Source of the DNA: Trema orientale
Lineage: Eukaryota > Streptophyta > Magnoliopsida > Rosales > Cannabaceae
Direction: 5' to 3'
DNA: 64,000 bases
Assembly (NCBI GenBank): GCA_002914845.1
Contig: JXTC01000006.1
Span: 1,007,731-1,071,730 of the forward strand
Below are positions 47,405 to 59,700 of the stretch, piece after piece. The notes under the pieces were generated by a model. The model worked only from the letters and a program-made list of their open reading frames with translations, was not told where the DNA came from and ran no database searches. The translations under genes and the position numbers were made by a program. How positions within the stretch are numbered: position 1 is the stretch's first letter; the number at the start of each line of letters is the position of its first letter.

Positions 47405-49010
47405 TCAGTTCTTCCTTCCTTCACAAAGGATTATGTGGTATCCATGGCTGCATTTTAAAGGAAAAAAATACCCTTACGTTAGCTGGTTCGAGATTATTGT
47501 GCGCAACTATGCCAGAAATTCATCGAAAACAAGAGGAAAAAAAAAGCAGCGGCAAAATTAGCGTATGCAAGGACTGAAAATCATACGTTGATTTGAATGC
47601 CGCACTCGTAGCTCCAACAGGTGTGTTGAAGGCAACTTCCTGAAAAGGGCCCGCCATCTTACCTCGTGGAAACCACCCGAGATCTCCACCCTTCTTTCCT
47701 GAAGGACATTCTGAATATTCTTGAGCTAACTGCGAAAGAAAGTCATATTACAATCTTCCGTTAGGAAAAGTCTTTATATTCGTCTTTCACATTGAGGCAC
47801 GGAGCAGGCAACAATTTTAGACAGACTTTACAGGCCAAACCATCACTATATATACAGTGATCCAACAATTAACAAGAAATAAGATTTGGGTGATATATTC
47901 ACAGAGTGGAAAGACATATCTAACGCTTGGTTCAACTTGAACGATAATAGTGAGTTGTAACATCAATAAGCACGAATATCAGTTTCCCTCTCTCAACTAA
48001 AACAGATAACTACTCCTTCAACACTACAACATAATGTTAATAGAACCAATGTTGCATTCTTTTTACAAAAAAAAAGGGATAATATCACGTTTACACCTTG
48101 TATTTTGACATTTTGTTCAGTTTGTACCTTGTGTGGTTATTATCAATATTGACCCTTAGATTTAATATTTGTTACAAATTTATATTCTAACACCAATTTA
48201 GAGCAGTTAATTTACGAAGATGATTTAATAAACTTATTCTCGGATCAGTTTTTATATGGTTTATTTTCAATTTTTTAAACGACATTTTAGTAAATTAACT
48301 GTTCTAAATTGGTGTCAAGATCTAAATTTGTAACAGATTTCAAATCTAAAGGTCAATGTTGATAATAATCAAAACACAAAGTATAATTTGAACAAAATGT
48401 CAAAATACAAGGTATAAAAGTGATATTCCTCCCTCCCAAAAAAAAAAAAAGCAGCAATATAAGTATTCAACTTCTAACAAAATTACAAGCTAGCAATATG
48501 AAGAAACTTAGTTGGGGGGAAAAAAAAAAGAAAAAGAAAATGATAAGAGCTCATGAAAGATATACAAAAGCTGAGCGAAAGAAGAAACAATTGACTGATT
48601 AGCACTATAAGGATATTCTAAAGAGTTACCTTTGCAAACTCAGCAGGTGGGACCTTATCTCCGTTGCCAAGCCAACCATCTTCGAGCTTCTTGTATGCTT
48701 CGTTGATCTTTCCTTGCTTCTCACATAGGATATGCCTTGCTAAAACACATTAAAGAAAAAATGCAGGAAACAAGAAGAAGAAGTAGAAGAAGAAGAAACA
48801 AAGAGGGTGAGAAAAGTAATAAATTACATTTCACAAAATACTCGCACAAACTAGGCGAAAGAAGAAACCTTTAACATAAGTGCATGTGCCAAGCCCATCT
48901 GAAGCCTTCCCACCCTTCCCTTTACCCTTCGAAGCATTCTCATCACTTCCACTCGCAGCTTGCTTCCCTTTACCCTTAGCTGACTCTTTCGGTTTTGAGT
49001 CCTTCCCCAT
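47405..49010 (-). CDS. PIN4: parvulin-type peptidyl-prolyl isomerase, Par14/PIN4-like (145 aa, four exons)
   Basis: Catalyses cis-trans isomerisation of prolyl bonds. Exons are 49010-48869, 48739-48630, 47729-47587 and 47447-47405, all in frame with GT-AG borders. An N-terminal Lys/Gly/Ser-rich tail (1-40, repeated KGKG) precedes a single parvulin domain (46-145), with no WW domain. Conserved elements are RHILCEKQGKI (49-59), GGDLGWFPRGKM (98-109), GPFQEVAF and the closing HGYHIILCEGRKN. The basic tail and the RHILCEK text are those of animal Par14/PIN4, a nuclear and ribosome-associated protein. Cys92 (YSEC) stands where Pin1 has its active-site Cys and human Par14 has Asp. Intron 2 holds a long inverted repeat. 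Confidence 0.95.
48076..48433. mobile_element. long-armed inverted-repeat element (MITE) in parvulin intron 2
   Basis: The left arm from GGGATAATATCACGTTTACA through CTTGTATTTTGACATTTTGT and TTATTATCAA to ACACCAATTTAGAGCAG is matched by the right arm. Reverse-complemented, that arm reads GGGAGGAATATCACTTTTAT, CTTGTATTTTGACATTTTGT, TTATTATCAA, ACACCAATTTAGAACAG. The arms are about 140 bases each and nearly the whole element is a palindrome with a loop of roughly 75 bases. It is transcribed as part of the intron. Confidence 0.85.
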
Positions 49011-50060
49011 GGCCTTACCTAAATCGTCAAAGTACTAAACACACAGGCTATAACTAAAAGGGTAAAGATTAGGACACCAAAATCTTAAAAGATTGCATCA
49101 TTTTTAGCTACATAACTTTAAGTAGTGTGATCCCACTTTGAAATAAGGAGTGGTTAAAATGTTGCCATATCATGTGGTGTAAGATTTTGGTGTAAATTTT
49201 TGGTGTCCCCAACATTACTCATAACTAAAGAAGGAAAGACAAAACCTTTAGGTGATGTTTGAACCACACTAGTGGAAATTCAATACCCCAAAGTCCAAAT
49301 AACACCAGATACTATCACACCCAACTGAAATAACCAGAAAATGCTAACTACAAAGCAGTTATTAATGAGCTAATACTAAAGTTCCAAAAGATGGAAAGTA
49401 TTTGTGAAAACACAAATGAAAAGATAAGAACAGAAGTAAGTAAGGCCACTCTTCTATGGTCTGGGCCAAATATTTCTTTTCCATGATACTCTAATCTGAA
49501 CATGCCTAAATCCTCAAAACAATTCTAAAGTATATTCATCTATTTTGAACACAATCAATGCTCTTTTCCACCCTTTAAAATAGCAATTATCCAAGTAAAT
49601 CCTAATCAGTCTCAATAATAATATAATCTATACACTTAAAAAAGAAAAAAAAAAAAAAAGAATATGTACCCGTGTCATCAGACTAAGTGAACAAATTCAA
49701 TTTGTTTTTGCGAAAGTAAAGGAATTTAACCATACCCAGATGCTGAAACTATAATTATAGAAGCCTATTGAGGATTATAAATATAACCCAGAAGCAAAAC
49801 AATCATAAAACGTAGGAAAACGAATATATGAGCCATTGCATAATCAAAATCAAACAAGAACATTGCTTTCTGTTATTATATTTTGGGGGTATAAGGAATA
49901 CAAATATCGAATTTATTTAGTTTCAGAGAAATTTAAACTCCGTTTGTTTACCTTTTAGATTCGATTGAAGACTCCACCAACAAAGGGACTCACTCGTCAA
50001 GCTGAAGAAGAGAGCTCGAGGCTGTTGAGAACTTTTGATATTACAGACTTGTCCTCCGTC
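49011..50060 (-). promoter_or_regulatory. probable 5'UTR intron and leader exon of the parvulin gene
   Basis: Just upstream of the ATG the transcript strand reads TTTGACGATTTAGGTAAGGCC, giving an acceptor 10 bases before the start. Near 49950 the transcript strand has TCTAAAAGGTAAAC, a good donor. A leader exon at about 49953-50045 followed by an intron of about 930 bases is therefore likely. No protein frame lies between. Confidence 0.45.
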
Positions 50061-50116
50061 GATTTATTTTATTTTATTTATTTATTTATTGGGATAATAT
50101 CTCCAACCATTTCCAA

Positions 50117-50367
50117 CGTGAATATCATTATCCTTAAATTTTGAGAAATTATTAACTGTTTAACCAAAAAAAAAAAAATGTTTAACAAAAAAAAAGATAG
50201 AATTGTTTTTTTTTTATGGGATAATATAAAAAAAAAAACCATGACTTACGTGAATATCATTATCCTTAAATTTTGAGAAATTATTAACTGTTTAACCCAA
50301 AAAAAAAGTGTTTAACGAAAAAAAAGATAGAATTGTTTTTTTTTAATGGGATAATATAAAAAAAACC
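50117..50367. repeat. tandem duplication, about 130-base unit
   Basis: The unit beginning CGTGAATATCATTATCC and continuing TTAACTGTTTAACC, then GATAGAATTG and GGGATAATATAAAAAAA, occurs twice. Unit starts are near 50117 and 50249. The copies differ mainly in A/T run lengths and a few substitutions. Intergenic, just upstream of the parvulin leader. Confidence 0.85.
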
Positions 50368-51026
50368 ATGACTTTTAGTCTTTATCAAAAAAAAAAAAAA
50401 AAACTCACGCCTTTTTCTAATATATAAAATAAAATCTTCTATTTGTGTTTTTTAATCAAATTTCACCAGATTCATATATATAATCAAAATTGAAGTTAAA
50501 ATTGTTAAAATTTAATATTTTTAACTTTCAAAATTAGATAAATGAATTCAAAAAAGAATTTTTGTGTATTTGAAAGCTTACTGTTGGATTCGAGATTATA
50601 AATTATTTTTCGGTTCAGTTTAGATGGCTGTCTTGTAGCTATTTCTATGAATGCTAATAGACAATTTTAAAAAATATTTCTACCATAGTTTTAAACTCTA
50701 ATTTTAATTATGTCTGAATTTTGATAGAAAAACACAAATAGAAAGTTTTATTCGATATTAATAAGAAGACGTGGGTTTTTTTACGGAAAGGCTAAAAATG
50801 GAGGGTTTTTTATGATATTATTCCTATTTTTCATTTTTTTTAAGAGTAAAGCTTGTTTTTATTTTGTTTTTTTTTTTTGAAGAGTAAACCATAAAAATTC
50901 ATTCCGCCAAAAAAAAAAAAAACTGAAAAATCAAAAATTTAAAACTTGTGTTTTGTCAATTTTTACCGGAAACCTTATAAATATGGAAATATCACAAGAA
51001 CCCCTTGAACTATACATTATTTATTT

Positions 51027-51198
51027 GGGAGCGTCTATAGTAGGGGCGCCCCTACGTAGGGCTCTGTCTATTCACCGTTGGATGAGAATCTGTATATAAA
51101 TAGATCCTCCACAGATTCCCGTTATTCCCCACAGATTCCCATCCAACGATAATTAAGGCATGACCCTACGTAGGGACGCCCCTACCGTAACCATCCCC
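51027..51198. mobile_element. short palindromic MITE with TAGGGGCGYCCCTA termini
   Basis: The left end is GGGAGCGTCTATAGTAGGGG. The right end, reverse-complemented, is GGGGATGGTTACGGTAGGGG. Both continue as CGCCCCTACGTAGGG / CGTCCCTACGTAGGG and later CGTTGGATGAGAATCTGT / CGTTGGATGGGAATCTGT. The flanks share TATTT immediately outside both ends, a possible target duplication. It is 172 bases, GC-rich against its surroundings and non-coding. Internal CACAGATTCCC units are themselves repeated. Confidence 0.8.
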
Positions 51199-51289
51199 TA
51201 TTTCTTTTATTAAAAAAAAAAACCCTCAAATTTAACTATTATCAACCATTTGCATATTTTGGCAATCTCAATAAAGGCTTCTATACCAA

Positions 51290-51522
51290 GAAACAAATCC
51301 CATGAAAAATAAAAATAAAAGGGAAATAGCATGACCATGAACTAGAATCATCATAATCAATAAGGAGTCTAGAAAGTGGTTCTAGCATAGTACCACTCTC
51401 TTCTTGAAACAAGTCCCATGAAAAATAAAAAATATAAAAGGAAAATAGCATGACCATGAACTAGAATCATCATAATCAATAAGAGTCTAGAAAGTGGTTC
51501 TAGCATAGTACCACTCTCTTCT
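51290..51522. repeat. tandem duplication, 116-base unit
   Basis: The unit from AAGAAACAAATCCCATG through GCATGACCATGAACTAG to GTACCACTCTCTTCTTG is repeated with an offset of 116 bases (unit starts near 51290 and 51406). The copies differ by a handful of bases. Intergenic. Confidence 0.9.
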
Positions 51523-52584
51523 TGAAATAGAGGATCTTCAATATTACTGCTTGACATGTGAATTATTATACAGCATATTAAAATTCACATGTCACGCAAA
51601 GAGTCCAGAGAGTAATTCTAGCAACTCTTTAGAATAAGAAAATACAAGTATTTAAGGTCTATCAATGTTCCTACGCAGTTACCATTTGTCAAAACTAGAA
51701 ACTTGGCTACATGGGCATGGAGCAAAGGATATTTGGGATTATAGGATGGCTCGAATGTAAAGGCGGCATTAACTAACTTAGATATGCAAATATTCAGTTC
51801 TTCCTCTTTGTCCAAGTTGCAACTGCTTGGTACAGGCGCACGTGTGTATACATAAATATACATTTAGGATACTCTTTTCACAACATCCAAGTTAAATAAC
51901 CGGTTTTGCCACTTCATTGGCAGAGTTCCGAGTATGGGAAATGTAAGGCCATATCTTGGAGGAAGAAGGAAAGCAACACTATATAGGGAAGGGAAGGAGA
52001 TGAGAGATGAATAAGAGCACTTTTCTGTTGTGTTTGGTATGAGAGGAATGAGAGAAACAAAATCATTTGCCTTCACCAAATTGGATTTTAGATCGGGCAT
52101 TTAGCACCTAAACAAGTGCACTTGCCTACTTGGACATATTGATACAACTCATCTAGAGGGCACCCGTATTAAGACGAGCCTCTGGGTTGCTTGACACATA
52201 TACACGCAATTTGATGGAACAAGCAATAATACAAAATCATTATGGACCATTTAATTGAAAAATAATCAAATCACTACTATGAAAAAGACTATTTTTGCAA
52301 AAGTAAAGCGGACTGATGGGATGTGGGGTGATGCAGAAAGATTATGCACCGTTTCCTAAAGTCACTAGGTCTGGTAAATAGACAAAGCATCTCCAAAATT
52401 TCACGAGAAACTATAAAAGCTATAATTTAAAAACTGTATAAACTAAAAGCTATAATTTAAAGTGTGAAAAATCTCAAGATCATAATTATTCCCTCAATAA
52501 TCACAGTAGACTGACGACTCACTGATAACCGTAACTTTGGCTATTGGTCAAGGATTTCTCCTTCGAAAGAATGGGGAGCATCAA
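51523..52584. other. intergenic DNA and likely 3'UTR of the J-like protein gene
   Basis: Two short minus-strand frames (51618-51863 and 51864-52100) have mixed, protein-like composition but match nothing I know and have no partner exons. The right part adjoins the stop codon at 52585 and probably includes the 3'UTR. Confidence 0.4.
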
Positions 52585-53735
52585 CTACTCTGAATCGGAG
52601 TCTGAAAATGGCATTTGGTAAGCATCTTTAGGTTCGACATCTGTGATGGAAGGAGAAGGCTCTACATTTAACGCATTTCTCAGTCGTTCTCTCCTCCTTG
52701 CTTTCCTTTCATCCTGGAAATATGCAAATTCCAAAAGTTAAACCTACTGTGGAATATACTCTACTGTAGATTAAGCTCATTCAGAAACTAAAATGCAGAG
52801 TGAGTGTGCCAGAAGATGCTTGTTATGAGGTTTTGGTTTTCAACTAATTAAGTATTTAGATAAAGCAAATGTTTTGTGTTCTTGAAATTGGTCTGGTATG
52901 TGACAAAAAAAGTATTAAATATGTAAAAGCTGTTTACTAGGAGAGTTTGAAAGACCATTAAAAGAGATACATGAAACCATCACATACCTTAGAAATAGGT
53001 TGACTTGGTTGGGTTGAATCTGGTTGATTAGACTGTTGAGGTGGCTGACTTCTCCGCAGCCAGATGGTACCAAAGGACATTAAAGCTGCCAAAAGCAAGA
53101 TGGGACCAATCCTCGGATCCCCAATAAGATCGTAGATTTTGGTTATAAAGCTACGAAAACGCTGCTTCACTGTGGATGCTGACGGAAGGCTTTGAACACC
53201 CTTTGACCAGATAGGTTCTCCATCCTCGGGAACCAGATCAGGAGTTTTTGTTCTCTGCATTTGAGGCAGACAGAAAACTGAAGTGAGCATAAATCCAAGA
53301 ATGCAAACGATAAAAGGTTTTAGATCCTAAACCAGTTCAAGAAGATTTAAGTAGAAGAGAAATAGTTCCGATCTCATGAGTACGAGATGACACTTCTTTG
53401 TAATCCCATCACAATAGTACAAATTGGTAAACCATATCATGCTCAATATCGCATGAACTAATATTACTCTAGCAGCATGAATGTGGATTAAATAGCTTAA
53501 AAAAATGTGGATGGTCTAAGGAGCTTAATAAAAATTGCTCATAGGAAAAAAAAAAGGTAGTTTACATAATGGGGAAGATCCCTGGAGTCCCCATCCTTGA
53601 TTATTTGAGAGACCCATTTAATGATCTGCAGGAAAATACAAAAAGAAAGTAAGGCAGCCATTATATAAGAAAAGAAAAAGTAATGAACGAAGCTACCAAT
53701 GTGCCTTTGAGGTTAGTGAAAATATAGCAACCACC

Positions 53736-53776
<41 letters not shown>

Positions 53777-56700
53777 TAAAAGCAAACCACCTGCATAAGT
53801 TACGTTCTCTTCATTATTAGATGTTTGGGTCACACAATCTTCCTAGTTTCTTATCCTAGATTTCAACAAGTTTGACGTCGATTCTTTATATTGGTATAAT
53901 CATCTCTCTTGAAACTTATAGTCAAACCGAATTGCTGTCGATATCAAAAACTGTAATTTTAAGCTGAGAAGCTCACATCCAACACTTGCAAAAAAAAAAT
54001 TAAATTCATGATGAAAAGGAAGTTAATAAAATTATATAAGACGGGAGGTCTCATATGTTTTCATAACTGCAAAAGAAAGTAATCAACTTGAGAAAAAATC
54101 ACAAAAAAGAGTTTTTGAATGCATCTAATTACTATTTGAAGCACTGTAAGAAGAGCAGGAATTTTCAAATTCATACCTCAGGAATTTCATCTGAACCATT
54201 GAACTTTGCCACAAGTTGTGATGCAGGATCCAATTCCTGGTCTTGTAATGCGCCCCATATGCCTCCTTGCTTTCTCTTAGGCTTTGTGTCCTCTTCACTA
54301 GTATTTCTTTTGTAACGCACGATAAATAACCTAGGTACATCAGCGATATCTCTCCTTGGTCCACAAGTATCATGGCTGGTTTCGGAATTGAGGTAGAATA
54401 AACAATATCTCTGGACCAAAACAAAAAAAAATGAAAAATCAAATCAAATCAAATTACTACCAACACTATCCAGAAATGGTAATACTTTTTTTTCCCCCAA
54501 GGACTGTTAGTACCATCCAGAAAATCTGTGGCTTTTTTATCCCAGTTCATCTGTGCTATTGAAACAGATATAATTATCAACTAATACGGGGAACGTGTCA
54601 AAATGAATTTCTCGTTAATATTGAAAGAAAATTAGAAATAAAGCTACCTTCAACAAACAATTAGGATTTCGAATTCAGTCAGGATAATGAACTGAGCATC
54701 TAACACTTGAGCTAGGGAACATAATCAGTTAGCTTTTCTCATCTCTCTCTCATTTTCTACCTAATAAATTTCTCGATGGAAATTTTTTTTAAATCAAGTG
54801 CCAACAACACATGGCATCATATGGGTAGTTTCTACAACCAATGTAATCTGCAAATATTAGTAAAAATCATCTAAACTCAGAAAATGTAATTTTACCTTTT
54901 GAGCTTCCCCTTCAAGCCAAGCAAAAGTCAACCGTTTGCTCTTAAGCGCAACCGATGCTGGTGCCATGGGTTGATCGTCACGAGACTCAATATCACGAGA
55001 CAATATTTCTTGAACCCTGCGTATGGTCTATGAACTTATTTAATTCACACTGTTTTCTTAACTCAATATATAAAAGAGTGAAAATGAGAAACCATCTAGA
55101 ATGTGTCATTTCATGTGGTCCACAAAAAATGTTTTGGTAACTTCTGTCAACACAAAGTTGCCAAATTATTTCTGGCAAGGAATAGCCAAGAGTTCAAAAA
55201 CTTTAAGCATAGGAATGATGCTTACTTCACGCATTTTATTGAGTTCTGGGCCATGCCTTCCTGCTAGAATGGCACAATACCAAGTAGAGGTATCATATCC
55301 TGCTCGGGAATAGCCTCTAGCATCACAGCCCAGTTCCATTGACGTTGTACTCCTCAACTGAGGAAGCTCTGAAAACACAAACTAGACAAATAAAATATGG
55401 TCCCCTCCCTACTCCACAAAAAACTTTGTATCATCGTGAAAACATGTTAAATTTCTTTGATTCCATCTATTAACAATAAAGAGTGTTATGCGGAGCACAC
55501 CACACAAACCAAAATAGAAAACAAATTATCATTCAGATTAGCATCAGATGGGAGGCCAACCATCAGTGAAAAAAACACCACTGGCCGTGTTTCTTCAATA
55601 AGAAACTAAGAATCTTTATTAAAGAGGAAGAAACAAAGGACTAGGGGTCCTCCACTTAGCTATAAGAAAACAAAACAAATCCTTGACTCATGCTGTTCCA
55701 ACTAAAATAGATACTTCAAAAAGGTTTAGGGTGGGGGTGGGGTGGAAGGTGGGGGCCAGTTCCTGAACTCTTTGGTATAAGAAACCCAACGAGACACCCA
55801 TGAAATGAACTCTCTCCCACAGAAAACCTTCATCGACCTTCACCTTGGACCCTGTCTTCAAAAATACGGGAAGCACTCACCAACCAAAGCACCCAGAAAT
55901 AGCAAAAACTGAGGACCTCAACAACACCCTACCTCTGCTGCCACCTCAAAGAGCAGGAAACTCCGCAGCTAATAAGGAAACTGGAGAAGGTGGGAACAAC
56001 CTAAGAGATCCTAGCCGCTTTAACTTGAACAATTGATCTTTGTCATCAGCATTCCTTTTACAGGGGATACAACGATTAGGTGATAAAGCCAGAAAACGAC
56101 ATCACTTTGCAACCCATCCAAGGAATTAACCTTTTCAAGAAAAAGTAAAAAAGTAAAACTTTTGCCCTTAAAGGAAGCAAGGGGGAGCATATGACTTCCA
56201 AATACCCTGAAAAGGCTTAAAAATTGAGGACAAAGGGTTGTCAATCAAAGAAAGAAAGAAAGATTTACAAGAAAAGATAGTTGATGATTCAAAGGACCAT
56301 ACCCTTTTATCATCCACCCCAACTCTCAAGAAACCCCTCAAGAAGATTTAACAAAGATAACTCAAAGGCTTCTCTATCATTAAGGTTACAAAAAGAACTA
56401 AAATTTCCAATCGATAGAGTTAGGAGACTCAGGAGAGTGATCAAGGAAGAATAGAAACATCATGATACCGATATAAATGACAGAACCTACGTAAAGAGAT
56501 TTTAAAGGGAGAAATGCCCCTCCAATTATCTTCCCAAAACCAAACTCTAATCCTGTTGTTTCCCCCCTCCAACTTAGAAACAGGGAGAAACTTACGGGGA
56601 ACTTGGGAAATAGACTTCAAAGAACTTCTTGAAGAACCTCCAAGTCTAACAACCATATTTGCATCACACTCATTAATCTGGATCCATACTTGCTTTTAAT

Positions 56701-59700
56701 AACCTCACACCAGAGAGAATTTTGCTCTAAAGGAAACCACCAAAGCCCATTTACCCATAATGCTATTGATTTTTCTGCTTAAGATTCCTGATTCCAGTGC
56801 ACTGCCAATAAGCAATTCAATGAAAGCGTATTTTGCACTTATGTCACTAGGTGACTTACCATGTTGTCATTAATTAATGGCAACTAGTAGGTGGTCGATC
56901 AAACATATGAATCTCAATCTCCAATTGCATTCATAACATTCATTCTGGCTATAGTATAATTCATCCTTTTATCAGTATATCCGAGAATAGGACAAGATCT
57001 ATATACAGAGGACATACAGGAGAATTTTTCACACCAGACTATTCTAGATCACCTTAACCTAATAAAATGCCATATAAGCGCTCAAAATGTATAACTAAAA
57101 AAACATTGAAAAGTTTTGGTAATTCTAAGCAAAGAAATATGGAGAATAGATACAAAATGATAAGACTTAAAGATCGAAATGAAGCACTGTAAGATGCTTG
57201 AAATAGACAATCCATTACACTAGAACCATATTACGAGATGAAGACCTAAGTAATGACGATAAGGAAAACGTTTACCTAGCTGATTGTTCTGTTCCATGAT
57301 ACTTGAGAAGAATGAGCTGTTAATCGCTCCTGCAACATAAGCCATCAAAATTGGTTATAACACAAAGCAAAGAGCTCAAGTCAAATTCTTATAGAGGTGC
57401 TGAGTTAAAGATAGAAAGTTACCATGGTGCACAACAGGTTTGACACCTGGATCTTTCAAAATTACTATTGCAGGCGCGGACTCCACCTCAAACCTATTGC
57501 CATTGACAAATATTTTTCAAATTTCAGATGCATAAAACTATTATCCAATATACAACAAGAGAAATTTTCAAAAATTATTATCCAATGAACACAAAATAGA
57601 AGGCGGACCCACTCACGCATTAAACCAAACAGAAGATTCCTCTTCTCGCCATAGTACAAATGCAAATGACGCTTGAGACCAATAATCTTTTGCTGCTTGA
57701 CGTACAAAAGGAACAGCACGCTCCCCTGTTCTTGAGAAAATAATGACTTTAACCTATGAGCCAGGAGCAATTAAAATCATTATGCATTAAAGTTAGTAAG
57801 TTGTCCACCTACGGACGCACGCACAGTGAAAGTGAGAATGCCACATCAAATAAACATAACACCTTATATACATGACAAGCATGAATTGAGAAGGGTGGAT
57901 ACCCATTAAGCAGAGAAGGAAAGCAGTTTGATTTGATAATTAAATAAATCGAGTACGGAAAGCCAAAAACTACACAGGCAAATATATTTTGCATAGACTA
58001 CAATTAAATGATTTTGGTGCTTTGGTATCCCTCACCTTCCTTTATTCTATCATCACTTAGATGGCAACCATAAGAAGGTTAGCAATGGAATAGGCTCAAA
58101 ATTTGTCTAAAAGAAAACGAAGTCATCAACAGACAAGATCCATATCCAATGATCCCTACTTGTACAAGTACAATGTTTCTAATAGCTGCTTAGGTGAAGT
58201 AACATCCTTGAGGTGAAATCATAGTACATAAAAATGCTATATGAATTTGCAGCTATAAGATTGGATAATTCGCCTTTTTGTAGTAAGATAATAAAATTAA
58301 AGTGCGTGATAAAAATGTTGCAGGATTGTAAATGAGATGCCGAAACTTGAAGTCTACCTTATGGGGACTAACTTTTGCCAGGAAATTTTGTCCCTGAAAC
58401 AAAACACATAGTTACATCGTTTTAAGACAAGGTTGAAATATATAGAACAAAGCAGAAAAATATGACAAAAAAGAGGCAACATAACATGAGTTGTTTGGAG
58501 ATGTAAAGTCAGACGAAATCACTATTTTATTTTGAAAAATAAGCATGAATCAGATGAATCTTCCACCTCTCGTTGGAAAAAAAAAAAAAAATTTAAGTGA
58601 AATAACAACTGAAACTTTAAAGTATCAAAAAATTTACCAATGACTCTTTTGAGTGGTAAAAGATTCGAGGTAAACTGAGAATGTTTGTTGCAAACCAATC
58701 TGTAACTGCATCAACAGACAGCTCCCCATCATACCTGATAAAAAGGACCAAATGAGAGAAACATGCTATCATATTTACTAAAGGAAATGTGAATTGACAC
58801 GTTGAGTATGAAAAAAAAAAAAAAAAATTGTCTTTGATTACATAAGAATAACATTAAGGTTCACCTGATAAGACAATCAGCAGTTCTACACCCTTGAGGA
58901 AAAGCAACAAGAGCAGGAAGGCCTGCAAAGATTTCAGTCTAATTAGACAAATAAGCAAATAGAGTGCGCTATAATAATTATATGAATGCATTTATAGAGA
59001 TGAATCAGTAATTTTCACCATTAGAAAATCAACTATCATTCCTTCACATATCTAGTACTTCTAAAACCCCTCAATCCTGGCAAGGTAGCTGGCAGGATGG
59101 CTATACTGCTAACCATGGGAAGTTGCTAATTATGGAATGGACCGACAAAAGATCACTTGAAAATTTGGACTAGAGTTGCATACAAAAGTAAGATTTTCTT
59201 AATTTGAGGAAGGGAGTGGAACTCAGAAGCAACAAGAGATAAGAATCAGAACTTATATTACAATCAACACAAAAAAATCCTGACTGCTGTTGGCTTCAGC
59301 CTTAGTTTAGAATGCAGGATGTATAACAGTGTGGTAAGAAACCAGAGTGTGACAGGGCACATGTTTCGACAGTGTCAATCCTAAACAGCAAAGATCTTGC
59401 CACACAGGAAACCATGCTGTTCTAACTCTATATAAGATATTCATAACTGAAGCAATATTGTCATATTATTATTACTCTTTCGTTTCAAGAGTGAAGCTTG
59501 TCACCCCTTTCGAAAATTTCTATACAAATGAAATATCATTAAGCAGATTTATCATTTCTAATCACAGATTCAAAGATTCCACATTTGATTGAGAGGTGAA
59601 GAATATAAATTTTGGCTAATATCAGTCTGCAAAAATTATTACGACATACCATTCCTGAAAAATGGTCGTCCTGTTGGCTTCTTTTCAGCAAGGTATGCCA

